Shown piece after piece: positions 12,909 through 23,191 of a stretch of DNA of 64,000 nucleotides. Source of the stretch: Pyxicephalus adspersus (Eukaryota > Chordata > Amphibia > Anura > Pyxicephalidae); assembly GCF_032062135.1 (NCBI RefSeq), contig NC_092862.1:94489627-94553626 (forward strand). Direction: 5' to 3'. Position 1 is the stretch's first letter; every line of letters starts with the position of its first letter. A program made the position numbers and the translations under genes. Below the pieces are notes generated by a model. The model was not told where the DNA came from. It searched no databases and was given only the letters and a program-made list of their open reading frames with translations.

Positions 12909-13069
12909 TGAATGAATGAGTTTCTATTTGAATTTCCCGCACACGCGCCGACGTCATCACGCACGCAGGGAGAAGCCTTCCGTTTTTTTTTCTCCGCCGG
13001 ACGGCTTCTCCCTGCAGAGATCATCCGGCGCTGGACGAACACGGACGTGGACCATCAGCGGGACCAGGT

Positions 13070-13181
13070 AAGATGCCGGCCGGTATCTTGTGTTCAGCCG
13101 GCCGGGATCTTGTGTTCGGCCGGCCGGGCGGCGGAACGCAAGATGCCGGGCAGCGGAACACAAGATACCGGCCGGCATCTT
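13070..13181. repeat. 26-bp perfect inverted repeat, GC-rich hairpin
   Basis: The arm at 13070-13095 (AAGATGCCGGCCGGTATC then TTGTGTTC) is exactly inverted at 13156-13181. The loop of 60 bases itself holds further CCGGCCGG palindromes, so a very stable multi-stem structure is predicted. The splice-donor-like CAGGTAAG overlaps the left arm. Confidence 0.9.
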
Positions 13182-13266
13182 ACCGGTCCCGCTGGCACCC
13201 GACGCTGGAGATCAACGGACGACGATGGACGGAGGACGACGCTGGAATGGGAAAACGACGCTGGAA

Positions 13267-13320
13267 TCCTTACCTCCATGGTCCCGCTGGATGTGCACAG
13301 CGGGACCATGGAGGTAAGGA
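13267..13320. repeat. 23-bp perfect inverted repeat, 8-base loop
   Basis: TCCTTACCTCCATGGTCCCG plus CTG (13267-13289) is exactly inverted at 13298-13320 across GATGTGCA. It lies near the right end of the TTAA element and has no terminator-type T run, so it is treated as transposon structure. Confidence 0.9.
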
Positions 13321-13401
13321 TGTGACAAAATTACGGGGTTAACCATCCTAGCAATTTTTTTTTGCCCGTACGAAGGTCGGGCATACCGGCTAGGTGGTTA
13401 A

Positions 13402-15299
13402 AGAATCCAGGTTGAACCTCAATGTCACACCTGCATAAACTGCTTATGTTTGCTGTTATAAGACAAACATTGAAGCTGCCATTGCTGCTCTGTCTAACTA
13501 AAAAAAACTCTGGTTGCCTAATGTTATCTTGATCCAATACCATGATTTATTGATATACAAACAAGTGCTGTATATAGGAATTTCTTCCTTTTCATAGACT
13601 TACCTTATCAGCATAAAAAATTAAACTAATTATTGGAAATTATTACAATTATTAAAAACGGTTGATTGTAGAGCATCATATTGCATCCACTTAAAAGCAA
13701 ATTTACGGGCTTGGTATTGATCCAGTTCCATACACAAATATTCAGTAATTATTCCACTGTTTGCAATTCAAAATAAAATCTAATGTTTTCATTGTATATA
13801 TTCATCAAGAGACAATTCCTATTTTAAATGTGTGGATAGGAAAGACAGGCTCATTTCCAACATTTTTCAGTGAGTCTGCAATTTTGGTTTTAAGCAAATC
13901 AAGCACAATACCTCAATTCACTATGGTCCCAGAATATAACTTCCTCTCCAAACCAATTAGTGCAAAGCATTATCTGCTTCTGCTTTGGGCACTGAGCGAG
14001 TTAGTACCTAGATTGGGAGATATCAGCAAAACAGTGATCCATTGTTCTTGTGTGTTTTTACTTTTAGCCATATTGTCTTTTTTATACTGCAGCAGATAGT
14101 AAAATTATTTTGTATTCACTACTATCATATGTTTTCAAAGAGAAGCAATGTTACAAAATGTTACAAATGTGTTGGAAGATCATAGGTAGTATGAAGTTAC
14201 AGAGCAAACACAGCTTTTTTCATGTGACTGGTCAAAAGTAATGGAAACACAAACAAAAAGAGGTATGCATAGCACTTCTATCTGCTAGGACAAAGCAAAA
14301 TCTGATAGTGTTACCTTATCTGCCCATGCTCAACATATTCCCACATAAATAACAGCATGTTGAAATTTCATCACAATACTCAGATTTCACATCATTAAAA
14401 GAAGAGTGTAGAAAAAAAGTTTTGGGTTCTTTTCATTATGTGTTGAGTTTGTTCTTCAATAAAGTATTTAAAATACTTCATATTGTAGTAAGTTTTCAGA
14501 TCTTCTTCGACATATCTTACAACTGCTGTCATCCAAGAATTACATTGTAATAAAACTAGAAAAATAAACATTGTAAGATTGTTTTATATTTTTAATGTGC
14601 TAAGAATTCTTACAATCACAAATGTGCATCTTAGCCCTCTATTGAATTGTTTTGGCAAATCAATTCTTTAGTTTTTTTGTTTCATAATAAATCAAAGCAA
14701 CAAAATTATTAGGTAATGGTCTTAGCTTGCCATGTACCTTGAAAATCCACATAATGATGTTTATGTGCCTTCTGTTAATACTGAGAGTTAAGGATTACTT
14801 GTGTCAACATTTCACCTAAAATTAAAAGTAATGAACAAAAAAAGGCATACATCAAGGATGAAGCAGTTAAAAAAAACATGTACATTGTACTCCTGTGGAA
14901 AAAATGTATAAAAATTCTGTAAAATCTCAATTCAGAGCATAATAAATACAATCCCAAGGTGTTTTTTTTTCCATTTCTGTATTATAGTAAATCAACCCCA
15001 GTGTGTATGACAACACTGAAATGACATGTTCACACTCAAGATATAATTAAAATATTAAAAGTTCCTTGTTTCTTATTTTTATCATTGGCGGGGGGTCGAG
15101 GTTAGGGAGAAAACCCTTTTGTAAATATTCATATACATAGGAAAGCATCATCGGATGCAATGTACAAATTCACTCAATGGCAGGATCATAACGAAAGAGC
15201 TAGCCTATGAACGTTTTAGGAGTAGTAACATGTTATTGTACCCTTTCAAAATACGTTTATTATTTATTTCGGACATAGAGCTTTCAATAAAATAATACC
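13402..15299. other. Noncoding stretch with one unexplained 112-codon frame
   Basis: The plus-strand frame at 13761-14099 (112 codons) is hydrophobic at its C-terminus, but its composition is what AT-rich random DNA gives. I see no known domain, upstream exon or splice context. Otherwise AT-rich DNA without recognised repeats, with a short G run near 15090. Confidence 0.55.
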
Positions 15300-15420
15300 T
15301 AGCAATCCTTTCATAAAGGTCCTTGTTCGGGCACCAACTTTATGTGGTGACAATGCTCTGTCACCCAATTATTCTCTTTCCTTTTTGCCAGGTGATATAG
15401 ACTTCTGGTGGTGGCTATAA
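15300..15420 (+). repeat. Low-copy repeat shared with 39430-39535
   Basis: GTGACAATGCTCTGTCAC followed by CCAATTATTCTCTTTCC here parallels GTGACCATGCTCTGTCTC and ACAATTGCTCTTCATCC near 39495-39530. Similar neighbours (TTCATAAAGG/GCTATAAAG) precede both. Probably two fragments of one old interspersed family of unknown type. Confidence 0.4.
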
Positions 15421-15441
15421 ATTGCTGTAGTGCCATTCTTA

Positions 15442-15765
15442 AGCCGCATACACACGTGCTATTCTTGTAGTTGGAAAGGATCTTTCACGATCCTTTCCAA
15501 CGATAAGAACCGCACTATGCATGAACGAGCGCTGTACATACAGCACCATTCTGCTCTATGGAGATGGGAGGGTGAGAGCGATGGAGCGGCACCCTGCTGT
15601 GTGCTCTCCCCCTTCTCTTGCATTAGGGTCGTTCATCGTTTGTGGATCCGCCAGGACGGATCCACCGACGATGAACATCGCGGGCTGTACACACCCCAGA
15701 TTCTCGCTAGATATCCGGCCGAAGCCGATTATCGGGCGAGAAAAATTTGACGTGTGTATGTAGCT
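15442..15765. mobile_element. PIF/Harbinger-type MITE, 324 bp, with TTA duplication
   Basis: Termini AGCCGCATACACACGT and, inverted, AGCTACATACACACGTC are flanked on both sides by TTA (15439-15441 and 15766-15768), the 3-bp duplication typical of PIF/Harbinger. Inside are a hairpin (GGAAAGGATC/GATCCTTTCC at about 15474-15500), a GGATCCGCC/GGCGGATCC-like inverted pair near 15644-15665, and CGATGAAC repeats. Two overlapping frames of 80 and 106 codons are by-products of its GC-rich, stop-poor body. CpGs are well preserved, which suggests a fairly young copy. Older relatives are at about 10060-10250 and 51010-51165. Confidence 0.85.
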
Positions 15766-15768
15766 TTA

Positions 15769-17849
15769 GTGTAAGCATGTTATGATGTCACCATCAAGGA
15801 GCTTTTTTTAATTAATGACAGTTAGCTGGGAGAGATCAGTAGAACTGAGATGTCAAAGCAGATAAAAAAGTACTTTCTAAAGGAAAATAAAACTGCAGTT
15901 GTTTACATATCGATCCACAGTGCTTGAGCCAACTAACTTTCATCTAGTTACAATTTAAATCTTACTTAAACCTAATACAAACCACATACTTGGATAAATA
16001 TACAGATTATCATTATCAGAATAAACTACAAATTTTAAAGCTGTGAATTTAGACCTACTTTTACATAAGTGTATTGAAACATTCTTCATTGTATGATCAT
16101 TCACGTCTTTGACACCAACATGGATTAATGTCTTTCTCCAACCTATTAAAGTATCATTCTGTGGATGGCTCCCTAGTCTCATTTAAGTCAGTGCAGAAAG
16201 GCTGCTAAGAGAAAATCTTTCAACTATCCCACATTACCCACTAAATACCTTAAACAGTCAGATGTCAAACAAACCTCTAAATAATGACAGCTAAATGACT
16301 TCAGGCACCATGCATCCAGCCAAAGCTTAGCTTTAGAGATGCTCTCTTACATTTTTATCTAAGTCTCTAAGCTGCCACTTACACACTTAGGTTTTGCCAA
16401 GCAATGCACACTGCATGTCCTCAATGACAGATCTTTTACAGACATGTTTCCATTAGAATTATTGTACTGCTCCAATGTATTGGAAGTAGTACACATGTTG
16501 CTCTTTTAACCCTTGTTCTTAACTTTTACATTTACATATTGTCCTTTACTAGTACATTTTCTATTACACTCTTTGCCTTTCATTAATATCAGTATTTTCT
16601 CTTATAAAAATATATTAGGGGATACCATTGATCCCTATCATAGCATTTTAAAGTAGCATCTCCTGTCATTATCTGGACTAATGGAGAAACAAATACTATA
16701 CTCACTCCTTTTGTTTAATGTAATGATGTGGAATGTAGCTGTTGCCCACACCTTGTTGCTTTTAGAGCTGATCATTCATTTGAATGGTGGGCCACAACAT
16801 AGTATGTCCGGTTAACAAAGGAGGCCTATATATCTCTTGGATGCCAAAAAGCAGGGGTGAAATGTATTCAAAGTAAGTCTTGTCCCTACGCTCTGCTTTT
16901 AATCCTGGATAATTTTTCTGTGTAGCTAAATTAATTATTGAGAAGCAAGTTTAAATTTGCCCAAGATCAGTGATGTCATAAGGTTTTAGCTGTTGTCGCT
17001 AACCATATAGCCAAGGAAGGCTGGACAAAATCCAGCTTGTGATATGCGAATGGATATATACCAACAACAGGCTTATTGTCTCTGTCTCCCTGGAATATAA
17101 TGTACAGTTTACATAGTGTATATGATATAGACAGCAAACAGCAGCAGATTGTATGGATGTTGGGGATGAATTGAACTACTCCCATAAAGTTTTGGTTAGG
17201 TTAACCTAATGGGTCATAGGATGTCTTTAAATACTAAGCGATAAGTCCACAGAACATGCAATGTTACCACAATCAACATATGTTTACCCTATAGTGAATG
17301 TCTTGTTACAAAAATAGTGTATATATTGAGTTTGAATGTGTTTTTTAATTTTTGAATGGAACCTGCATAAACCTGTGTGTTAATAACTGTAATAACAGAA
17401 TGACGATATTATCAAGTTGGTGGACAATGAAACTTTTGCTTCCGTTTCTGTGGTACATGTGTAGAAGCCTGCGGCATCATAAGGGAAGCATTTACTGCCC
17501 TTTTTACCAAAGAGACATGTGTTAATTGATTTATTGGTAAAATGTGTAACTTCCTGGGTGTGCTACTCTTTCTATTGTCCTAAAATGAATTAACATTTAT
17601 TAAAAATGTCCTCTTTAAATTGCTGCAATAAAGACACTGGGCAAGCAGAACCACCCATCCAATGCAGTCACCCATTTGCCTTGTCCCAATTGATCAGTCT
17701 GTGCCTTTTTTGAAGTGGGCATGAATGTGAATAGCCTCACCCCAAACCTGCACATCTTCAAACAATAAATCAGAATGTACTAAATGTGACCTGGACACTA
17801 ACTCAATGTTAATGCCCCAAAAATTGTGAGAGAAAGGCAGTCTTAAATA
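15769..17849. other. Noncoding stretch, nothing recognised
   Basis: I see no repeats with definable ends, RNA genes or credible exons. Open frames at 15955-16182 and 16976-17185 have no recognisable similarity and no splice or start context. Confidence 0.6.
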
Positions 17850-18900
17850 ACAGGGACTCATCAGCAGACACATACCACTTCAGTTACAGAAATAATGTAA
17901 GACACCATAGAGAAAGAAATAGGCGAATGAAGATCAGAGCTAGAACACTGTTTCCTATCACCTAAAAGAAAACTGCTTGGTAATGAAATAGGAGGAACAG
18001 GCCCTGGCATTATGGAGATTTTGAAAAAAATGAAACCACCTCCAGCAGCTTCAATCACTGAGCATGTGAATAGACATAACCAAGCAGTTCATAAAGAAAG
18101 GCCAGAATTGGCTCTGTCGAATTCTCCAGGGACAAATAGCCAGAGCAGACACAAAATCCAGTGATTTCTTCCACGCAGAAGTGGAACGTGACACCCTTAT
18201 TGTCAGTCTGTAGCAGTATTCTCTTGTTTTTAAAGTACTCGCCCTATAAAACAACAGACATAATCACAGGAAACAACTCCAGAAGGTTGATATTCCTTGT
18301 AGCACCAGCATGAAACCAAGATGTAGGCCACTGCTCTGCACACCAACGACCCAACCAATAAGCACTAAAACCAACTCTTTGGTTTTTTTTGGACAAGCTC
18401 TGTCTGTGAACAACTGAAGCTGCTTATTCAAAAAAAATTCCTCTTGCCATAGGGACCGACCATTATAACGAGAAAGAACATTTTGCTATATTAACAAATC
18501 ATCCTTTACATCTGCAGGCAAATGAACATGCAAGTGAGGGGACTGTAGACCAGCAATAGACAAAGCCAACCTCCTAGAAAGTAATCTGGCCATCGGCAAA
18601 ATCTGAAAGGCAAAAGCCAGAAGTCCCAACATAGATAGAATATCATACAGAAGCCTTTCACTGCTTAAGCATCTGGCTCACAGATGCTTTCAAACATAAC
18701 ACTTTGCTTGCATGTAACCTAAATTCAATAAAAACTGTGTCTATAATGATACCTTAAAATTCAAGGTATGTGCATAGCAACACAGTTTTATCATTAGCTA
18801 GGGAAACGCCAAAAAATGCCAAAGGCATTTGGAATATGGATAGGAGAATAGAACAAGTCTCATAATTTTTTCTGGGCATTATGATATGGTCTGAAGAAGC
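17850..18900 (-). mobile_element. DIRS-type retrotransposon relic (reverse transcriptase C-terminus and RNase H)
   Basis: Minus-strand translation shows, in order, pieces that I recognise from DIRS elements. A LANDKTVLLCTYLEF-like segment with IIIDTVFIEFRL (about 18720-18810) comes first. Then come MLGLLAFAFQILPMARLL with SRRLALSIAGLQSPH (about 18540-18650), RYNGRSLW (about 18450), and WCAEQWPTSWFHAG with LLELFP (about 18270-18350). YFKNKRILLQTDNKGV, the RNase H region, lies at about 18190-18245. These sit in several frames with stop codons, so the copy is dead. The upstream part of the polymerase, the tyrosine recombinase and the terminal repeats were not found. Downstream of 18180 similarity is no longer clear, so the lower limit is approximate. 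Confidence 0.75.
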
Positions 18901-21900
18901 GAATGAATATTGTGAAACGTGACCCCACTTGTGGATATCAGTCCTTATACAGTGATGTTGTTATTGCCATGGATCTATAATATCCTTTTGTATTTGAATG
19001 TCTGACAATGAAATATGTTGTTGGAAAATTTGTTGTTTGTTTGTTGTAAGAATTGTAATAAATATTATGTGTGATATTTGATAAAACAATTTGTCTTCAA
19101 GCTGCCTGTTTGTATGGGAATAATACAAACTTTACAAACTTTTATTGCTGTAATGTAACTGTTATCTATAACTAATGAAATATAGTCAGGAAACCACAAA
19201 TGTATTTTTTAAATTCTCCACTCAGTATGTTCTGTGTGGCATAACACTGTTACATATCCTGAATTGTAATCACTAACATAAAACTAGGCAAAACTAGACT
19301 ATGTTATCAAATCCTAGCTTTTAAGGTACTATACCTGACAGCAGACTATAGACAGGTCCCTCCTGAGAAAGTTTTATGTTAGTCTTATCAGAATATTGAG
19401 AGAAATCCTGAGATAGCAGCAGATAAATATTTTTATGGATTTGTTATCCGAGTAAACCCATTATGCATAACAACAATCCATTAGCCGACTACCAGAAAAA
19501 AATAGTACAACATTAAACAGACATAACTATTCTGGGCTATGTATTTCTTTGTGACGTGTTTAGTGAGGGCAAGAGGTTATCTGCGGTAGTGCTAGAATTG
19601 TGTTTTTCTTGATGTACAGTACAGTGGCTGGGACTCCATAAAGATGAATATAATCAAAAGCCTTGTTTTGAAAGGACATTGTAGAACAGATGCTTGGAAG
19701 AGCGTAAAACACAGACTGAGGAAATCCTTTAGAGACTGGCATTTTGTCTTGAGAATAAACAGATGTTTTATAAGGTCTAAACAATGTAGACAGAAGCATT
19801 GTTATAGATTTTTAAGGTCAGCATGTTTTAACACATCTAATTATCTCGACTGATGATGAGAAAATAAAACAAGGAAAAAAAATAGAAAATGCTGTTTTGT
19901 AGACTGGCATGCTGGTGAAATTCATGAGACTATCAACGTTCAAATCAATTGACTTTTTGAGGCAGCACAGATTACTAATGTCAGGGTCATTATGATGGGA
20001 TATGACCCATGAGCTAGGTTAACCCTAGCATTCCAATATGGTAAGGCATAATTAAATTTGCTCTAACAATCACTTTATTGAGTCTTGGTCAGTTAGGTAA
20101 ATCAGACCTCACTCTTTAAAACAACTAACCTTGGCAATGCCTGATGATGTGTCCAATCAATGTAAACATTTGGTAAATGTTCTGCATTTTAATTTGGGTT
20201 AATAATGTTGGACAGAAGCTGAAGAAGGAACCTGATAGCAATATGTTCTCTCTTAACTTGTCACATTTGTTATGTAGCTCTAAATTAACCCCTTCATCCA
20301 TAGAGATAGCTTGAATTTCATGCTGTCTAAAAGGCTTTATGGTTCTGGATCCTATATTTTTTATTGGTAATATTTAAAAAATATGTTATATATAATTTAA
20401 GTTGTGGTCCAACAATGACAAAGAAAAACACAAGCAAACATGTTAAATTAAGTACATTTTATATAATACTTTAATTTTTTCATTTTCATTTTCATTCATT
20501 TGTAAGACTATATCTAATTACGGATGATTTTTTAAGATGTTTAAGGCATCATATTTTATTGGCATTTTTTAACTACAAAACAAAACAAGTGCAATAATGT
20601 CTAATGTTAAATGGCCTTAAAAAATATGCATAAAAGATACGTTGACAAAAATTTAAACCAGTGAGTAAATTAAGACAGTGAATGGAGAGGTTTTCATGGC
20701 AGTTTTCTTGGTTAACAAATATTGTATAGTGATATTTGTGATAATGTTTAACTTTAATTTTCTTATGACACCTAAATAAATCATATCATACAATTTTTAG
20801 TAGTAGCAGTAATAATAATATTTGCAATGGAGGAGTTAGTGTTAGGTTAATTTTTTCAATAAGGTGGTCTATTTATACCTATTCTCTCGAAAAAATGTTG
20901 ACATCATAATCCCCCCCCCCCATGTTATGCCTATTGAATGTTTTTAGCAATTCTGTGTTACATAATTAGGTCACATGTTAGCAACTTGGGGAATACACTC
21001 TTATTCACTCAAGTAACCCAAGTCTTATTCACCCAAGTCACACTCTAAGTAATTCACCCAAGATGCACCTTACTGTTGGATGAAATAAATGTAGAAATAG
21101 ACCCCTTGTGGTATTTTCACACATTACTTTTACAGGGGGGGTGTTTTATGAAGGCCCTAGTAGTTTCTATACTTAACGTTTTTATCTAAAAAATATAATT
21201 GTTTTCCCATTCACTTTTTTTCCACAAGGTTTTTTTAGTAAATATCAGATTCACTGCTTTATAAAAAGACCCCTAAGTGTTTTAGTTTGCAAAAAGTAAG
21301 TAAATGAGCAGGTACAGAAATCCAGTAAGGTCCCTGGCACCTCCATTTCTTGGCATCTTAAAATGAGTTGGGACTATTTTAAAGTTTTGTTTTTTTTTGG
21401 CAAAACACACTTTGAAAAAAGAAAAAGAAAAGCTATGCCGGACCACATCTGTAAAAAAGCATGAAGACCAAAATCATTAACATCAGTTATTATATCCAAA
21501 ATCTGTTATAAACTTTGCAAATTAAGTTGCTATTAGGTATTGCATTATTAAAAAAAATCAGTGCTGCATAAATCATTTATTAGCATTGTAAACGTATTAT
21601 TGGATTATTTTTATTCATGTCAAAAAGTTTTATTGTTGTTGTACATAATACGCATAATAAAATAAACAAAAAACACAATCAACCTTAATTGACTTTTCAA
21701 GTATATTGCCACCTCCTTAGTCCCCTGGCATGCAGCAATACAACAATCGGGGTCAATCACTTCTGCCTGTCTAGGGATAGGGAGTGCAAGATACTCAAAA
21801 TACACAAAAAAGCAAAGCATGGAGCAAGGCCGTGTGTTGCACCAAAAAAAATATAGTCAAATGAATCTTTGTCTCAACAGGCTGTGTGCCCTATTGCAGT

Positions 21901-22353
21901 GGTCTTTAATTCAAATTGATGCAAGATTTTATCTTTAAGCATCACATCCAGTACATTTTCCTAATGTACAGAGTCCTTCAACAATGTTAAAAAGAAAGCT
22001 GCCTTCATGCACTCACTTGACACTATTCAACAGAAGACATCAGGGAAATTGCTTTTTCCTCTATTTTGCAATCACCTTCCTGGCTAATTTCTTCCTAAAC
22101 ACATCTTGCACAATATCTTGCAGCACTAACCCCATCTCTTAGCAACACAAGGACAGGGCCCAAGGCCCCAGCTGTCTCTCTGTAGACTGCTCTGGATCCC
22201 TGAGATCCTCCCTACATAGTCATCCTAAAATATTTGTCCTTTTCCCTCAACTTCCACAGGACAACACCCTCAATGAGTGAATGAATGACAAACATCCTGG
22301 CTGCCTCCCAACTATTATAACCAATACTTTATATTACAGCAGGTGTGTGTGAA
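18901..22353. other. Noncoding stretch with small low-complexity spots
   Basis: There is a C run at 20911-20920 and three loose ATTCACCCAAGT-like units at 20999-21064. The segment at about 18890-19080 opens with CTGAAGAAGCG...GTGAAACGTG, a motif style seen at the 3' ends of some retroelements, but I cannot classify it. No gene is visible. Confidence 0.5.
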
Positions 22354-22370
22354 GGGGAGGGGGGGGGGGG
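22354..22370. repeat. Interrupted poly-G run
   Basis: GGGGA followed by 12 G residues, preceded by a short GT run. Homopolymers like this are prone to length error and may form G-quadruplex-like structures. Confidence 0.8.
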
Positions 22371-22965
22371 CAATAGTTTCCAATGTGAATGACAGGACAA
22401 CAAAAATGGAAGTGGAAATTCCCCAAAAAATGGCATGGTGAATCAAAGTTAACATTTAATACTGATAGCCTTTGAAAAGATAACAATGGCGATGCCAAGC
22501 ATCCTGGTTCAATGGATTTTATAAATCGTATGTTATGATATCGGATTTTGCTACTTATATAAGTATATTTCACAGAGACCATTTACTGTGAAATAACATA
22601 TGCAGATGGAGGTACTGGTAAAGACTCCAATTAGTTAGGATTCTTCTGAAATTTGAGGCTTTGGGCTTCTGGAGCCAGCCAGGGGAGAGTTGGGTTCCTT
22701 GAATATTTAGTCCATGTCCTGGTTTGGTATCAATGGAACACAGGTGAGGCTCAGAAGCTAGGGCTTGAATCAAGATTGTCATCCTGTGCTATAAGAGACA
22801 AAATCAGTTTCTAAAGCGAAGCACTGCATGTTTCTGCTACCATAGTAAGTCAGCCCTGTCATGAACCTATAAAGACCTAAAAACCTATAGGAAAGCTTTC
22901 AGCTGAGCCGATGTTTATGTTCGTTCACCTTGTTTTCTAGGAAACCCACACCATTGAGTACTATG

Positions 22966-23188
22966 GCCCTGATTTATTAAAGCTCTCCAAGGCTGGAGAG
23001 AATACACTTTCACCAGTGAAGCTGGGTGATCCAACAAACCTGGGATGGATCTGGTCCAGGATTCAAAGCATTTGCTATCAAATAGCAAATGACATTGAAG
23101 AAATCCATTCCAGGTTTGCTTGATCACCTATCTTCACTGGTGAAAGTGTATTCTCCCCAGCCTTGGAGAGCTTTAATAAATCAAGCCC
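22966..23188. mobile_element. Foldback element GGCCCTGATTTA..., 223 bp, complete
   Basis: Nearly the whole element is an inverted repeat. GGCCCTGATTTATTAAAGCT with CTCCAAGGCTGGAGAG and GTGAAGCTGGGTGATC pieces on the left return inverted on the right. Arms of about 100 bp meet at the central palindrome TTTGCTATCAAATAGCAAAT. TAT lies on both sides (22963-22965, 23189-23191). There is no coding capacity. The copy at 53834-54056 has the same length. The superfamily cannot be fixed from a 3-bp flank. Confidence 0.85.
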
Positions 23189-23191
23189 TAT

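Larger units (their letters stand above)
12406..13401 (+). mobile_element. Large TTAA-flanked hairpin MITE, 996 bp
   Basis: The element starts TTAACCACCTGAGCG and ends CTAGGTGGTTAA, giving a TTAA duplication and CCACCT termini. Order of parts: an AT-rich left segment; four tandem palindromic modules (12573-12908); AAATTTGAATTTCCCGC-like sequence entering a CpG-rich block with cgccgacgtcatcac; CAGGTAAG at 13065-13072; a 26-bp perfect inverted repeat (13070-13095 and 13156-13181); repeated GACGCTGGA units; and a 23-bp perfect inverted repeat (13267-13289 and 13298-13320). Overlapping open frames (for example 12912-13325, 137 codons) exist in nearly every frame because the GC-rich block is stop-poor. 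They are not credible genes. No transposase is encoded. Confidence 0.85.

Noticed and set aside
13267..13320. Hairpin as a transcription terminator or microRNA precursor
   Set aside because: No T run follows, the loop and arm lengths do not suit a typical microRNA precursor, and its position fits transposon structure.
12912..13325. 137-codon plus-strand frame with several overlapping frames on both strands
   Set aside because: It lies inside the CpG-rich hairpin body of the TTAA element, where stops are scarce in all frames. The sequence is low-complexity and repeats the GACGCTGGA units.
13761..14099. 112-codon plus-strand frame with hydrophobic C-terminus
   Set aside because: Hydrophobic runs are expected from T-rich DNA; no conserved motif and no supporting neighbouring exons.
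15430..15763. Overlapping frames of 106 and 80 codons
   Set aside because: Both fall inside the PIF/Harbinger-type MITE and share no recognisable protein feature.
18890..19080. Possible 3' end of a Penelope-like or other retroelement (CTGAAGAAGCG...GTGAAACGTG)
   Set aside because: The motif is short and known from several element types; no coding part or terminal structure supports a specific call.
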